Shown: piece by piece, positions 1 to 8,190 of the stretch
How positions within the stretch are numbered: the first letter of the stretch is position 1
Layout: each line of letters begins with the position of its first letter
DNA from: a virus
IMG/VR virus record: IMGVR_UViG_3300025108_000176
Coordinates: 1 to 35,919 of that record
DNA: 35,919 bases
Strand: one strand, 5' to 3'
The notes under the pieces: model-generated
What the model was told of the DNA's origin: nothing
Database searches by the model: none
Seen by the model: only the letters and a program-made list of their open reading frames with translations
Program-made: the position numbers and the translations under genes

Positions 1-2526
1 TAGCCGAATGCCCGCACTCGTTGATGCAAAATCAATGCGAGGATTTGCGGAACTAAAAACAATGTCATTTTGCAGTTTACTCTTACCGGCAACAATGAGC
101 TTGTATATGTTGTCAGGAGTAGCTCCAATACCGACCGATCCAGCGAAGTAATTTTTGGCAGCAGAATCCTCTTGATACAAGCCCCAGAGATTAGTAATAG
201 TCGTGTTAGAATTCGTCAGGCTATCAATGTAAACTCCGTATGAGTTTGTGATCGTTGATCCGCTTGCAGAGACGTAAGCACCGTGACGAGCCATAACTGC
301 ATACTGGTAGGTGAGCGTTCCTTGAAAATCGGAATCGCTGACAAACGTTGACGCATCAACTGCAATTCGATACCCAGAGTCTGTAACTCCACTGGCGATG
401 TTATAGCCTCCACCGGCATATGCAAAAATTGCCTTCTCGTGATTAGTGTCATTCGACGAAACATCGTGATCGACGATGTCAACTTTCAGGTTTGCGTTGC
501 CATCAATTGCGCCTGTTAACGAAACTCTACCAGCTAAATGAACGAATCTGGAATCACTGGTAATAACGCCAGAGGAGTTGCTGACCAGAAAACGATTTGC
601 ACCTAAATTGGTTGTCCAGATCCCAGAGTTCGCAGTGCGTTTTTTCAGCAAGCCTGAAGATTCAACTATCAGCGAATTGTCTGCTGTGCTGGTTGGGAGA
701 TTACCAACCGTAACTTGACCACTATCATCGAGCTTAAGCGCCAATGTTGAGTCTCCCATAAAATGGAGAGTTTGGTCATTATAATTTGCGTGTATTGACC
801 AGATGTTATCGGTCGATGGATTGGTGTTGGTAAGCCTAATTTTCGTCTTCAGGTTCGTTGATCCCTGAATGTCTAAAGCTGTATCTGGAGTGACTCCAAT
901 GCCAACTAACCCCGACATCTCAATGCTACCACCAGCAGCAGTGGACATATGTATTTGTGAACCATTTGAAATCAGTCGTAAATCTGCCCAGGATCCTGTT
1001 GTTCGGTTGTAAGCCAATACGTAACCGTCTCCTGAGCTAATTCCGATATCTACGCCTAGACCAGTACCAGTGTTACTGTTTCCAGCCCATCCAGTGAAAT
1101 GACCAAAAGTCGCTTGCAACGTTCCGTTAACGGTTGCTGTTGCTAGACTGATGGGGGATGTGTTTACACCTAGTTTCCCAACCACTTTCACATCACCGTC
1201 ATTCTCTATTTCCAAACGGGATGTGTTATTGGTCTTGAGGATCAGCTTGTGATTGGTGTTGGTTCCCACATACCCAATGGTCGAATCCGCTTGCAGCAAT
1301 GTTTCAACAGTTCCGTTGTCTGCTGCTATACGAGCATTCATTCGTTGGACATGAATATCGTAAGTTGGAGATCCTCCAATGCCTAATTTGTTAGCGAGGG
1401 TCACATCCCCAGCTGATTCAAATGTAGCGGTGGTTGTGTTGTTTGGACGAATCGAGATGAATCCCGATGATTGCAGTCGAAGTTCCCCGTTGTTTCCGGT
1501 GAAATAATGATTGTCGTTACTCGTTCCATCGGTCATTCGGATTATCGGAGTATCAGCTGTAATATGTAACTGAGATCCTGCTGCTGCTGCTGCGCCTATG
1601 CCCAATGTGCTTACCTGTATACTGTCTGCAAGCTGAGTCGATGTGACTGTATTGTTCGCAAGTTTCGCTCCAGTGATGGCACCGTCTGCGATTGTGAGTT
1701 GATCGGAAACAATGCTGATCGGTGCTGCTACATTTGCGTTCAGCGTATCTCCACTTTTGACGAGTCCATCACCGGCATTCAGTTGTCCGGCCCCAGAAAA
1801 TTGAGCCCAGGTGTATGATGAAGAATCGGTAAATGTCCAACCAGTGTTGTTGTTAACTGTTCCACCTTCGACGAAAACATATGCGCCTTCAGTAAGAGAA
1901 CCTGCATCTGAATCTGAAGCAAGACTCCAACTCCCACTTGCAACAATGTAGATTCCGTTTTGAGAAGCAGTAGATTGATCCTTAACCAAAACACGATTAC
2001 CTGCGGAAAGACTTACTCCATCCACCGTCTGTGTTCCGCTCAAGGTAAGGTTAGCAGTCGATGCTGCTGCAACGCTTCCTTTGATGTCTAAGCCTTGAAC
2101 GAGATCGTCCACATACGCTTTTGTGGTAGCATCTCCAGTTGCCACTGGTGTGCCAACCTTCAGAACTCCCGAAGTGCCGTAGACAGGGATTTTAGAGGCT
2201 ACAGCAGTGGTGGATGAATCGTATCCATCCAGCAAGTCGGCATTCAGATTATCAACTCTAGCATTGTGACCACTTCCAACGGTGAACGGGACATTTCCGC
2301 TTGATGGATCAAAATTTGGTCTACCTGTCAGCGCACCTGCATAATTGCTTTCGATTAATGAAAACCAATTAGATCCATCGTGAAAATACAGATTGTTCCC
2401 TGATGCTGCTAATTGTCCCAGAACACCAGCGTGACTTGAAATGTTTGAAACACTGTGAACTTTCGGAGTAACCAGATGCGCACTTGTCTGATACTCATGA
2501 TCTGTAAATATTTTTTTGCCTGCCAT
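1..2526 (-). CDS. Tail fibre protein, 3' end cut by the window edge
   Basis: An open frame starts at ATG 2526 and runs off the left edge without a stop, giving 842 residues. It is the last gene of the late cluster in this window. The protein is rich in Gly, Ser, Thr and Asn. It has a fibre-type motif NLNADLLDGYDSS near residues 93-105. After it comes a module familiar from phage fibres (LDIKGSVAAAS, then GNRVLVKDQSTASQNGIY). Further on there are spaced repeats of the GIG-x-TP-x-x-L-x-I-x-G type (for example GIGVTPDTALDIQG near nt 880-910 and GIGATPDNIYKLIVAG near nt 95-140). Such repeats are usual in trimeric fibres. A C-terminal receptor-binding or S74-type chaperone domain may lie beyond the edge, but this cannot be seen. 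The role inferred is host recognition. The leader before the ATG has no clear Shine-Dalgarno sequence. Confidence 0.85.
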   Translation of the reverse strand, partial: MAGKKIFTDHEYQTSAHLVTPKVHSVSNISSHAGVLGQLAASGNNLYFHDGSNWFSLIESNYAGALTGRPNFDPSSGNVPFTVGSGHNARVDNLNADLLDGYDSSTTAVASKIPVYGTSGVLKVGTPVATGDATTKAYVDDLVQGLDIKGSVAAASTANLTLSGTQTVDGVSLSAGNRVLVKDQSTASQNGIYIVASGSWSLASDSDAGSLTEGAYVFVEGGTVNNNTGWTFTDSSSYTWAQFSGAGQLNAGDGLVKSGDTLNANVAAPISIVSDQLTIADGAITGAKLANNTVTSTQLADSIQVSTLGIGAAAAAGSQLHITADTPIIRMTDGTSNDNHYFTGNNGELRLQSSGFISIRPNNTTTATFESAGDVTLANKLGIGGSPTYDIHVQRMNARIAADNGTVETLLQADSTIGYVGTNTNHKLILKTNNTSRLEIENDGDVKVVGKLGVNTSPISLATATVNGTLQATFGHFTGWAGNSNTGTGLGVDIGISSGDGYVLAYNRTTGSWADLRLISNGSQIHMSTAAGGSIEMSGLVGIGVTPDTALDIQGSTNLKTKIRLTNTNPSTDNIWSIHANYNDQTLHFMGDSTLALKLDDSGQVTVGNLPTSTADNSLIVESSGLLKKRTANSGIWTTNLGANRFLVSNSSGVITSDSRFVHLAGRVSLTGAIDGNANLKVDIVDHDVSSNDTNHEKAIFAYAGGGYNIASGVTDSGYRIAVDASTFVSDSDFQGTLTYQYAVMARHGAYVSASGSTITNSYGVYIDSLTNSNTTITNLWGLYQEDSAAKNYFAGSVGIGATPDNIYKLIVAGKSKLQNDIVFSSANPRIDFASTSAGIRL

Positions 2527-2535
2527 AGCGGTAAA

Positions 2536-3183
2536 TTATTGGACTATTACTCGCAACCTCTGACCTGAATCTGAAAGGTCAACTGTTGCTGTATTTTCTG
2601 TAACTGAAATTTGTGTTTCGATCTCAACTTGAGAATCGTGTTCTAGGACCAGCACATCCGGTTTGTATCCTAGGTTGTGATCGAAGGTGTAAGATTTTAT
2701 TACTCCAGGGCTCGACGGTGTGACGAATTCTAAATGGCCTTTAGTTGTGACCTGCGAGATTTGATTGACACTGTATGTCTGGTTATTGTTTGCACTGTCA
2801 GTAATGACCACCGCAGATGTTTCGACGGGCGAAGGCGTGACTTGTTTTATCGGAATCGTAACCGTTTCCTCAATGACTCCAATGGGATCGGTCTTAACAA
2901 CAAGTTCGGGTTCGGGGATAGCTGGGATTTGAATGGGAACACCGTCATCAGTCCCTACTAAAATTTTACCAGGCTCAATGTCGATGCCCTTTATCGCACC
3001 TTCGCAACAATCTTTTTCTGGAGTTAAATCTAAATGCTTTGGCTGAAATCGCCCCTTGTCATCGGCAACAAGAATTTGACCAGGTTCTGCTACTTCAAGC
3101 TTTGAACCTTTAATCCCAGCGTTTTTTGATACCTTTGAATCGGTAATCGCACCACTGGCAATCTGGCGATTTTCAACAGGCAT
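2536..3183 (-). CDS. Structural protein, probable fibre or tail appendage component (215 aa)
   Basis: The N-terminus (residues 1-35) carries the pattern IASGAITDSKVSKNAGIKGSKLE, which resembles the repeat seen at the start of many phage fibre or appendage proteins. A Pro/Glu/Val-rich middle (about residues 85-120) looks like an extended linker. The C-terminal part is predicted by eye to be beta-rich (YTFDHNLGYKPDVLVLEHDSQVEIETQIS), a type seen in phage appendage tips. Its ATG shares one base with the stop of the upstream gene (TAATG), so the two are probably translationally coupled. It sits between a larger structural protein and the long tail fibre. No enzymatic motif is visible. The exact role is not known. 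Confidence 0.75.
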   Translation of the reverse strand: MPVENRQIASGAITDSKVSKNAGIKGSKLEVAEPGQILVADDKGRFQPKHLDLTPEKDCCEGAIKGIDIEPGKILVGTDDGVPIQIPAIPEPELVVKTDPIGVIEETVTIPIKQVTPSPVETSAVVITDSANNNQTYSVNQISQVTTKGHLEFVTPSSPGVIKSYTFDHNLGYKPDVLVLEHDSQVEIETQISVTENTATVDLSDSGQRLRVIVQ

Positions 3184-4256
3184 TAGCTATAGAAATGCAG
3201 GTTGATCATGTTTGGGTTATAAAGAATGTTTGCTGGCGCTTGATCTGGAGCACCCTCATAATTCTTTGCGTAAATAAAACCAACGTCTACGTATGGCAAA
3301 GTTTGTTCACCGACAGTCTCTGTAGCTACTGCTCCCATTACTGCTGCAATTAGAAAATGACTATTTTTATCACCGTCATCTATTCCATAACCCATAACCT
3401 GAATAATATTTCCGGCTGAATAAAAATCCTCTGGGAAATATACTCTGACCCTACCTTTAGTGCCGTTAAACTTTAAGCTATTGGTGTTGTAATTTATTAA
3501 CGTAGTAAAAGCAGTTGTGCTTGCTTCACTGTCATCTACTAAGCTTGTCGTGTATGCGCTAACATATGCATCAGCTTGTTGCCCAATTGAACCAAAAGCT
3601 AATTGCCCTTTAGTTCCAGTAGATTTTAAATATTGGTTGTTTCCGGTAGGCTGCAGAACTTTCGGTGTGCCGAAATAATTTGTGCCGTTAATTTGTGATT
3701 CAGTAGAAGATGGATCAAATACAATAAGTCCTCCGGTGACCGCAGATGAACTTGTGCTTGCTACACCGTCTCTACCACCAATGCCTCCACCAGGCTGAAT
3801 ATCTTTAATCGAAACTTTTCTGGTCAAGGCAGAGTCCTGCAACATTGCAGCAGAGATTGAGTCTTCGGCTATCGCAAGATTGAGTTTATTGCTACCTGAT
3901 GTTGTCGCTTCGATGGCACCTGTTATATACCTTGCTCCCAGCGAAGTCTTGTCATTTACAAGTAAGCTGATCTGGTCTTCAGTTCCTTCATGAGCCAAAG
4001 TTGATATGCCTTGACCGTTGCCACTGGCATCACCACTTAAAATAAAATTAGCGCCACCGATGCTGCCTATATGCTGTTCTTTGACTGCATTGTCCTGCAA
4101 CTCCGAAGATCCCACAGTGTTTGCACCGATGTCGCTTGCGTCGATGCTACCTGTGATCGAAACTGTTGGTGTGCCTAGTAAATTTAGGTTTGCTGCATTG
4201 AGAAGGGTGGAACTGGATACGGTGATCCCTGGTGTTACTGTTGCATTAAGTCCCAT
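3183..4256 (-). CDS. Structural protein, probable tail appendage (357 aa)
   Basis: A Gly/Ser/Thr/Asn-rich protein. Near residues 40-70 it has the spaced pattern SIDASDIGANTVGSSELQDNAVKEQHIG, related in style to the repeats of the following gene and typical of phage fibre-associated proteins. The C-terminal half (about 240-357) looks globular and beta-rich, with VRVYFPEDFYSAGNIIQVMGYGIDDGDK. It lies directly downstream of the tail hub gene with a 3-nt gap and is coupled to the next gene through TAATG. The start ATG at 4256 is preceded by an AT-rich leader (GAATAAATT) without a Shine-Dalgarno sequence. I do not recognise a named family. Placement between hub and fibre supports a virion role. 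Confidence 0.75.
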   Translation of the reverse strand: MGLNATVTPGITVSSSTLLNAANLNLLGTPTVSITGSIDASDIGANTVGSSELQDNAVKEQHIGSIGGANFILSGDASGNGQGISTLAHEGTEDQISLLVNDKTSLGARYITGAIEATTSGSNKLNLAIAEDSISAAMLQDSALTRKVSIKDIQPGGGIGGRDGVASTSSSAVTGGLIVFDPSSTESQINGTNYFGTPKVLQPTGNNQYLKSTGTKGQLAFGSIGQQADAYVSAYTTSLVDDSEASTTAFTTLINYNTNSLKFNGTKGRVRVYFPEDFYSAGNIIQVMGYGIDDGDKNSHFLIAAVMGAVATETVGEQTLPYVDVGFIYAKNYEGAPDQAPANILYNPNMINLHFYS

Positions 4257-4259
4257 AAT

Positions 4260-6293
4260 TTATTCTGTTTCTGTGTTAGTTAATCTGGTCCTGACAGTGC
4301 CAGTGACGTTTAGTCCTCTGATGTCAACTGCTCCAGATGTTGTTTTAAATTCCAGTTGCAAATAACTGCCTTCAAGGTTGAATCGATCACGATCCGCTTT
4401 GCTTTGTTTCAGGTCTACCTTGATTCCGCTCTGCGGTTTTATTAAGTCCCCAGCAGTGATCGAATAGTCTTCTCTTCCAGATTCCAGAAAGTCATCGTTT
4501 GCGTTTGTGATGTTGTAATCTGCTTTACTGACTGCATCGTATTGATTGCGATTCAAAGATTCGTTGGAGACTTCCACAGATTCGTTTTGGCCGTCTGCGT
4601 GTGCGGTAATCGTATAAGCACCAGAGTAAGTTTCGACGAATGCTGCGAGAGATCGAAAACGTTTTAATTCAGTAAGACCACATGTGAGTCCTCTGGTTTT
4701 TAACCTGCTTTCGATCGTGACATTTTCAGTCTTGTTGCCTGATGAGATTTTCTGATCTTCAAAACCACCAAACTGTTCATCATCGTAAAGAAGGATCTGT
4801 CCATCAGTATTGCCTGTGGTCGCAACCACAAACAATCGCTTTGCTCCCTTGTAGGTCATCATGAAAAAGTCTTTGACTGACAGACCTGTCATATAGTCAA
4901 TTCCTGCCCAACTTTTTGTTAGGAAGTCGTAAACGATGATGGCATTGTTTCCTGATGCGGTTTCATTAATACCTCGCAGTGGGATTGCCAGATAATAGCG
5001 ATTGTTACTGTATGCACCAACAGCATCTCCAGCTTTCGTCCAGTCAATGCGATCAATGATGGGTTGGATCGGTTGCGATAAAGGAACATCGACCGATTGC
5101 GTTTCTCCTGCGACCGATTGCCGAATCGATACCACACCTCTCTGATCCGATAAAAAGATTACATCTGATCCTGCACTGACAATTGAACGTTCAGCAGCAC
5201 AACCATATTGATCGGTGAGTTGATCAAGTTGAGCATCTATCAAATCCCCGTAAACATTTCTTACTGCGTAGATGCTGCCTTCCTTGAAAACCAGCAGAGT
5301 GTTTGGATCAAATTTAAATACTGCAACTAACTTATCAGATGATCCTGTGTTCACTCGAAATGCGGATCTGACAGGTTGGTATCGTGTGTAGTTCAGATAA
5401 TCACTGACTGCTACTTCATCTCTCCCAAAGGGAATGACCAATCGGTTTCCGAAAAACAATCCGGTGCTTGCGTTCGGTATTTGCTCTGTGCCGTCATCAG
5501 GATTTTCATCTGCCTCTGGCGTTTCGGATTGTGCAATTGAATTGAATCCGTTTGTCAGATTTTCGGTCAGAACCAGGGGCGCATGCAAATCGCCTCTGAA
5601 CATTATCAGGTTGTTGAAGCACTGAACAAATCGAACCTTGCTGTCATCGGTTATTGTTGGGTATGACGAGTGACCATAGAGGACATTATTTACCTTCACC
5701 TCTTCGCTTGCTGAATCCGGTGAGGTAACAAAGATTCCTTGCGATGTAGCAATGACAAGATGCTCAACTCCGTTTGGAGTTTCAAAGTTTGAAGCACCAT
5801 AAATAGTTCCAGGATACTTGAGGTAAAGAGTTCCTTTTTCGTCCCATTTACTGTTCAGCGTGACCAGATTGGTGTTGGAATCATATGCCGTTATCGGATA
5901 TCCATTAAGAGTTTGCTGGTTCGCTTCAAAGTAAGGACCGGCAGGTTCGGCATTAGAAGCGTTGGTCTTCAAATTGCTACTCATCGGACCAACAGTAGAT
6001 GTCGGAGTAATTCCAACAGCAGTATCGCTGGTTAAAGCTAACTGCCTGTATCCATCGCTAATTTGAAATCCAGAAAAGCGAACAAGATCTCCATCCTCAT
6101 ATGTTTTTGTGTGGTCCCAATACGCAGCTTGCTTGTTAGCCCAGCACATCACAACTGCACCTTTGCGAGGCATAGCTATGCCTTTCACAAACCTGCGGTT
6201 TTCAGCTTCGGAAACAAAACCAGGCCGAAGAAGTGCTGGATCTGCACTCGCATCGACTCCTGTAAAAAACTGCTCTTGATCGGCTACATTCAT
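4260..6293 (-). CDS. Tail hub/nozzle protein (P22 gp10 / T7 gp12-like)
   Basis: At 677 aa this has the size of podoviral tail hub or tubular-B proteins, which form the distal tail tube below the adaptor ring. The N-terminus (FFTGVDASADPALLRPGFVSEAENRRFVKGIAMPRKGA) has the usual opening of this class, where residues near 25-45 describe a list of gene-supplied references followed by an RxG-type turn. The rest is beta-rich, as expected of a propeller-like hub: for example FGNRLVIPFGRDEVAVSDYLN near 278-300 and VGAYSNNRYYLAIPLRG near 425-442. It follows the lysis cassette and overlaps the spanin-like lipoprotein stop by 4 nt (ATGA-type). Downstream are the appendage genes. Assignment rests on residue patterns and gene order, not on a search. 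Confidence 0.75.
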   Translation of the reverse strand: MNVADQEQFFTGVDASADPALLRPGFVSEAENRRFVKGIAMPRKGAVVMCWANKQAAYWDHTKTYEDGDLVRFSGFQISDGYRQLALTSDTAVGITPTSTVGPMSSNLKTNASNAEPAGPYFEANQQTLNGYPITAYDSNTNLVTLNSKWDEKGTLYLKYPGTIYGASNFETPNGVEHLVIATSQGIFVTSPDSASEEVKVNNVLYGHSSYPTITDDSKVRFVQCFNNLIMFRGDLHAPLVLTENLTNGFNSIAQSETPEADENPDDGTEQIPNASTGLFFGNRLVIPFGRDEVAVSDYLNYTRYQPVRSAFRVNTGSSDKLVAVFKFDPNTLLVFKEGSIYAVRNVYGDLIDAQLDQLTDQYGCAAERSIVSAGSDVIFLSDQRGVVSIRQSVAGETQSVDVPLSQPIQPIIDRIDWTKAGDAVGAYSNNRYYLAIPLRGINETASGNNAIIVYDFLTKSWAGIDYMTGLSVKDFFMMTYKGAKRLFVVATTGNTDGQILLYDDEQFGGFEDQKISSGNKTENVTIESRLKTRGLTCGLTELKRFRSLAAFVETYSGAYTITAHADGQNESVEVSNESLNRNQYDAVSKADYNITNANDDFLESGREDYSITAGDLIKPQSGIKVDLKQSKADRDRFNLEGSYLQLEFKTTSGAVDIRGLNVTGTVRTRLTNTETE

Positions 6294-6484
6294 TTTCGTT
6301 CCAACTCATATTCAAGTCTGGCTATCTCCTTGAGTGCTGCCCTCGTCCACTCCGGTGACATCTGTGCTGCGTTGGGAAAGTCCGGCCTTGCCATCATCGC
6401 TTTTGCTCCCTGCATCGTCTTCGTTCGGCACCCCTGACCGGTGAGCATTAACAGCAGAATCAATGTCAGATAACTTTGTTTCAT
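6290..6484 (-). CDS. Small lipoprotein, probable outer-membrane spanin (Rz1-like)
   Basis: The protein of 64 aa starts at ATG 6484. This start is chosen over a longer frame because AGAGAGG lies just upstream and the next residues form a signal peptide (MKQSYLTLILLLMLTGQGC). Cys19 would be the lipidated residue. The lipobox is imperfect because position -3 is Gly, not Leu. The mature part is about 45 residues, with acidic and basic helices and a C-terminal EIARLEYELERK. In Gram-negative phages such lipoproteins are the outer-membrane half of the spanin pair that fuses the membranes at lysis. The gene starts inside the preceding 91-aa ORF in another frame and runs past its end, the overlapping layout of Rz/Rz1 pairs. 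Lambda Rz1 is proline-rich and this one is not, so the spanin assignment is inferred. Confidence 0.6.
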   Translation of the reverse strand: MKQSYLTLILLLMLTGQGCRTKTMQGAKAMMARPDFPNAAQMSPEWTRAALKEIARLEYELERK

Positions 6485-6587
6485 AGACCTCTCTCGCACG
6501 TTCTTCTCTGTAAAAGTCAAAAGCCTTCCCTACCACTTTTGCGAGCGCAGGAAAGGCTTTTAGAAAAGTGACTATTAATTGGATCAC
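6312..6587 (-). CDS. Probable inner-membrane spanin-like protein, GTG start (91 aa)
   Basis: The frame starts with GTG at 6587, which overlaps the TGA of the holin-like gene (GTGA). The N-terminus IQLIVTFLKAFPALAKVVGKAF is hydrophobic to amphipathic and could anchor in the membrane. A short charged helix follows (FYREERAREVYETKL). The last 45 residues are polar, Asp/Ser/Gly-rich and of low complexity, as expected where a second gene is read in another frame. That second gene encodes the lipoprotein at 6290-6484. Position and overlap suggest the inner-membrane half of a two-component spanin. The membrane segment carries two or three Lys residues, which weakens the case. The frame could also be real with another lysis role. 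Confidence 0.5.
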   Translation of the reverse strand: MIQLIVTFLKAFPALAKVVGKAFDFYREERAREVYETKLSDIDSAVNAHRSGVPNEDDAGSKSDDGKAGLSQRSTDVTGVDEGSTQGDSQT

Positions 6588-6748
6588 TCAGATTCAGACT
6601 TCACACCGTGACGCACAAACATTGCCAGCAGTGCTGTGATTCCGATCTGAATTGCTTCAGCTAATTCAAGACCACCTTGCATGAATGCACCTGCTGCCCC
6701 TAGGATTGCGCCAATTCCCGTTATATATGTTTTTTTGCCCTTCATCAT
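6584..6748 (-). CDS. Small holin-like membrane protein (54 aa)
   Basis: The start is ATG 6748, overlapping the TGA of the upstream gene (ATGA). A second ATG follows directly at 6745. The protein has two hydrophobic stretches, YITGIGAILGAAGAFM (about 8-23) and IQIGITALLAMFV (about 33-45), joined by a short polar turn with GGLELAEA. It ends in a charged tail. This two-helix layout with the RHG-type end is seen in small phage holins or accessory membrane proteins placed near the spanin genes. Holins make lesions in the inner membrane at the end of the infection cycle. The role is inferred from topology and neighbours. Confidence 0.65.
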   Translation of the reverse strand: MMKGKKTYITGIGAILGAAGAFMQGGLELAEAIQIGITALLAMFVRHGVKSESE

Positions 6749-6897
6749 TTTTTAAATAGGTCTAAAGTCTTTTTGCTGATGTAAATTAAGCTTACCGCAG
6801 ATATGCCGATTTTGAGGATCAAATCAATTTGAACTGCCCAATTTCCAATCCCTGCGATCCCTGCGAGAAAAACTTTAATGTCATCAACCCTCTCCAT
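6745..6897 (-). CDS. Small membrane protein of the lysis cassette (50 aa)
   Basis: ATG 6897 gives 50 residues. A longer frame opens with GTG at 6936, deep inside the previous gene, and is less likely. The sequence has two hydrophobic stretches, IKVFLAGIAGIGNWAV and LILKIGISAVSLIYI, then a basic tail KKTLDLFKK. A basic C-terminus on the cytoplasmic side is usual in class II holins. The gene overlaps its upstream neighbour by 14 nt and its downstream neighbour by 4 nt (ATGA), so the four small lysis ORFs look translationally coupled. With two holin-like proteins side by side, one may be the antiholin or a pinholin partner. Sequence alone does not say which. Confidence 0.6.
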   Translation of the reverse strand: MERVDDIKVFLAGIAGIGNWAVQIDLILKIGISAVSLIYISKKTLDLFKK

Positions 6898-7057
6898 TTT
6901 CCAACGTCCCATCAGTGCCTTCAGCACCTTCTTCACCGATCAATTCTTTCAGCTTTTGAAGTGCTGCGGTGACAGTTTCATGATCTTTGCGAGACAGTGC
7001 TGCCTGTCCGCTAACGTTGACGATTATGTTGAAGGCTTGAGCGTGTGTTAATTCCAT
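6884..7057 (-). CDS. Small phage protein of unknown function (57 aa)
   Basis: The frame starts at ATG 7057 and ends with TGA at 6884-6886. The sequence MELTHAQAFNIIVNVSGQAALSR has the look of a small protein often found near phage structural or lysis genes, with a short N-terminal helix, then HETVTAALQKLKELIG as a second helix and an acidic Gly-rich tail. It is soluble, with no signal or membrane segment. It overlaps the next membrane-protein gene by 14 nt. The leader (ACAAATCAT) is AT-rich without a Shine-Dalgarno sequence. Function not known. Confidence 0.6.
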   Translation of the reverse strand: MELTHAQAFNIIVNVSGQAALSRKDHETVTAALQKLKELIGEEGAEGTDGTLENGEG

Positions 7058-7085
7058 ATGATTTGTTTTTTATTTATTATTGTGT

Positions 7086-7337
7086 TTATTCGAATTCTAC
7101 ATACCGAATGCTTGCGCTTGCCTTGCATTCGCCTACGTAGTTTTCAATGGTAAGCGTTCCCTTCGCTGCAATTTGTTCATCAAATATGCTGCTTGTTGCT
7201 GCTGTCCCACTGAAATTCACATACAGTATTGTTGCTCCTACGTTTGTTATTTTGAGCTTTTTACGATCACCATTTGCAGAAAGTGCCTGTGCCGTTGTAA
7301 CTGTAGTTTTGTTGGATGGGGTTTCTTTAACGATCAT
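7086..7337 (-). CDS. Small beta-rich structural protein (83 aa)
   Basis: The sequence alternates hydrophobic and polar residues typical of beta strands: KKLKITNVGATILYVNFSG near 26-44, then GTLTIENYVG near 59-68. It has no cysteine pair motif or catalytic signature, although one Cys occurs near residue 71. Small proteins of this build are frequent beside phage head-tail genes and often decorate the virion. It lies 1 nt from the stop of the adaptor gene, so it belongs to the same transcript. The role is inferred from position and composition only. Confidence 0.6.
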   Translation of the reverse strand: MIVKETPSNKTTVTTAQALSANGDRKKLKITNVGATILYVNFSGTAATSSIFDEQIAAKGTLTIENYVGECKASASIRYVEFE

Positions 7338-7338
7338 G

Positions 7339-8190
7339 TCAGTATGTTTTGAAAATTGGTTTGAAAGCGTCTCCGCTTTGGTTTTTTACTTTGCGTATTT
7401 CGCTTTCGAGCATGCGATCACGATCACGCATCTGAATTCCTGCAAGCTCGATTTTTTCATCGGTTAAAAGAATATCTGCTGCAATAGCGTGTTCAAGGTA
7501 AGGGCCAAAAATGTAAGGAATGTTTATCTTGCTCCAGGCAATGTTCGTTGTAGATGGAGCACTATCTACATTGGCATCTACTGCCTCCCAGAAGTCTGAT
7601 CCTTGCTGCCCAGAAGATGTGTAATACACCTGATCGCCTTTGACGTAATTCACACTTGATGAATATTTCTCTGCCTTGATCAACGGTGCTCTTTTGCGAA
7701 ATTCAATCCAGTAGGATTTCTCCCTAGGATAGCAGACAACAATTTGATCATCTTTCTGTGAAAATTCTTCGGTATCAAAGTTCAGGTTTTGACGAGGGTC
7801 TTTATTGGTCACTCTGTACACCTGCCCTATCTCTGTCTCGTTTGTCTGCGTAAACGAAATGTAAGGGATGTATGTTTCCTGCTCAACCCAATCGGAACTT
7901 GATCCAGGAACTCCCGTTGTTGTGTTTGCAGTGTTTCGGTAAATTTTTTCTGTCCCTGTGTGATAGACCTCCGCATTCAAAGTGTATGTGCCAGCAACCC
8001 AGATCGAGCGAAAGTATCTTTCCTCAATTGACATCACTGAAGGCCAAAACTCTTTCTCCCAGATATCCCTGAGATTGCGATTTAGACTTCCAATAAATAA
8101 AGGAAGTTCATCATTGCTGAGTTTTGTGAACAAACGTCCAGTTAACTCAACTGCACCTTGCAAAACTTTTGACGCAGATACAGTTCTCAT
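7339..8190 (-). CDS. Head-tail adaptor / tail tubular A-like protein with two tandem WxxxxIPYI modules
   Basis: At 283 aa this sits where podoviruses encode the adaptor ring below the portal (T7 gp11, P22 gp4 position). The N-terminal 50 residues (VLQGAVELTGRLFTKLSNDELPLFIGSLNRNLRDIWEKEFWP) are helical. The centre contains two related beta modules, about residues 68-115 and 178-228. Each has VY-x-x-T, a short loop, a Pro-Ser-rich turn, an aromatic Trp and then IPYI (SSSDWVEQETYIPYI and TTNIAWSKINIPYI). The modules resemble small carbohydrate-binding folds inserted in phage tail proteins. The C-terminus (LLTDEKIELAGIQMRDRDRMLESEIRKVKNQ) is again helical. The gene ends 1 nt before the next one and overlaps the 109-aa gene upstream by 4 nt. 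Confidence 0.65.
   Translation of the reverse strand: MRTVSASKVLQGAVELTGRLFTKLSNDELPLFIGSLNRNLRDIWEKEFWPSVMSIEERYFRSIWVAGTYTLNAEVYHTGTEKIYRNTANTTTGVPGSSSDWVEQETYIPYISFTQTNETEIGQVYRVTNKDPRQNLNFDTEEFSQKDDQIVVCYPREKSYWIEFRKRAPLIKAEKYSSSVNYVKGDQVYYTSSGQQGSDFWEAVDANVDSAPSTTNIAWSKINIPYIFGPYLEHAIAADILLTDEKIELAGIQMRDRDRMLESEIRKVKNQSGDAFKPIFKTY

Noticed and set aside
1571-1590. CTG/CAG-type triplet run in the tail fibre gene
   Set aside because: Only five units encoding Ala, common in coding sequence.
4018-4365. Plus-strand open frames opposite structural genes, such as this one
   Set aside because: They mirror strong minus-strand genes, lack family patterns and have no ribosome sites.
7618-7630. 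A further 12 of 13 match to the dyad (TGTGTAATACACC)
   Set aside because: It lies deep in the adaptor coding region and reads VYYT as part of a conserved protein module, so it is probably coincidental.
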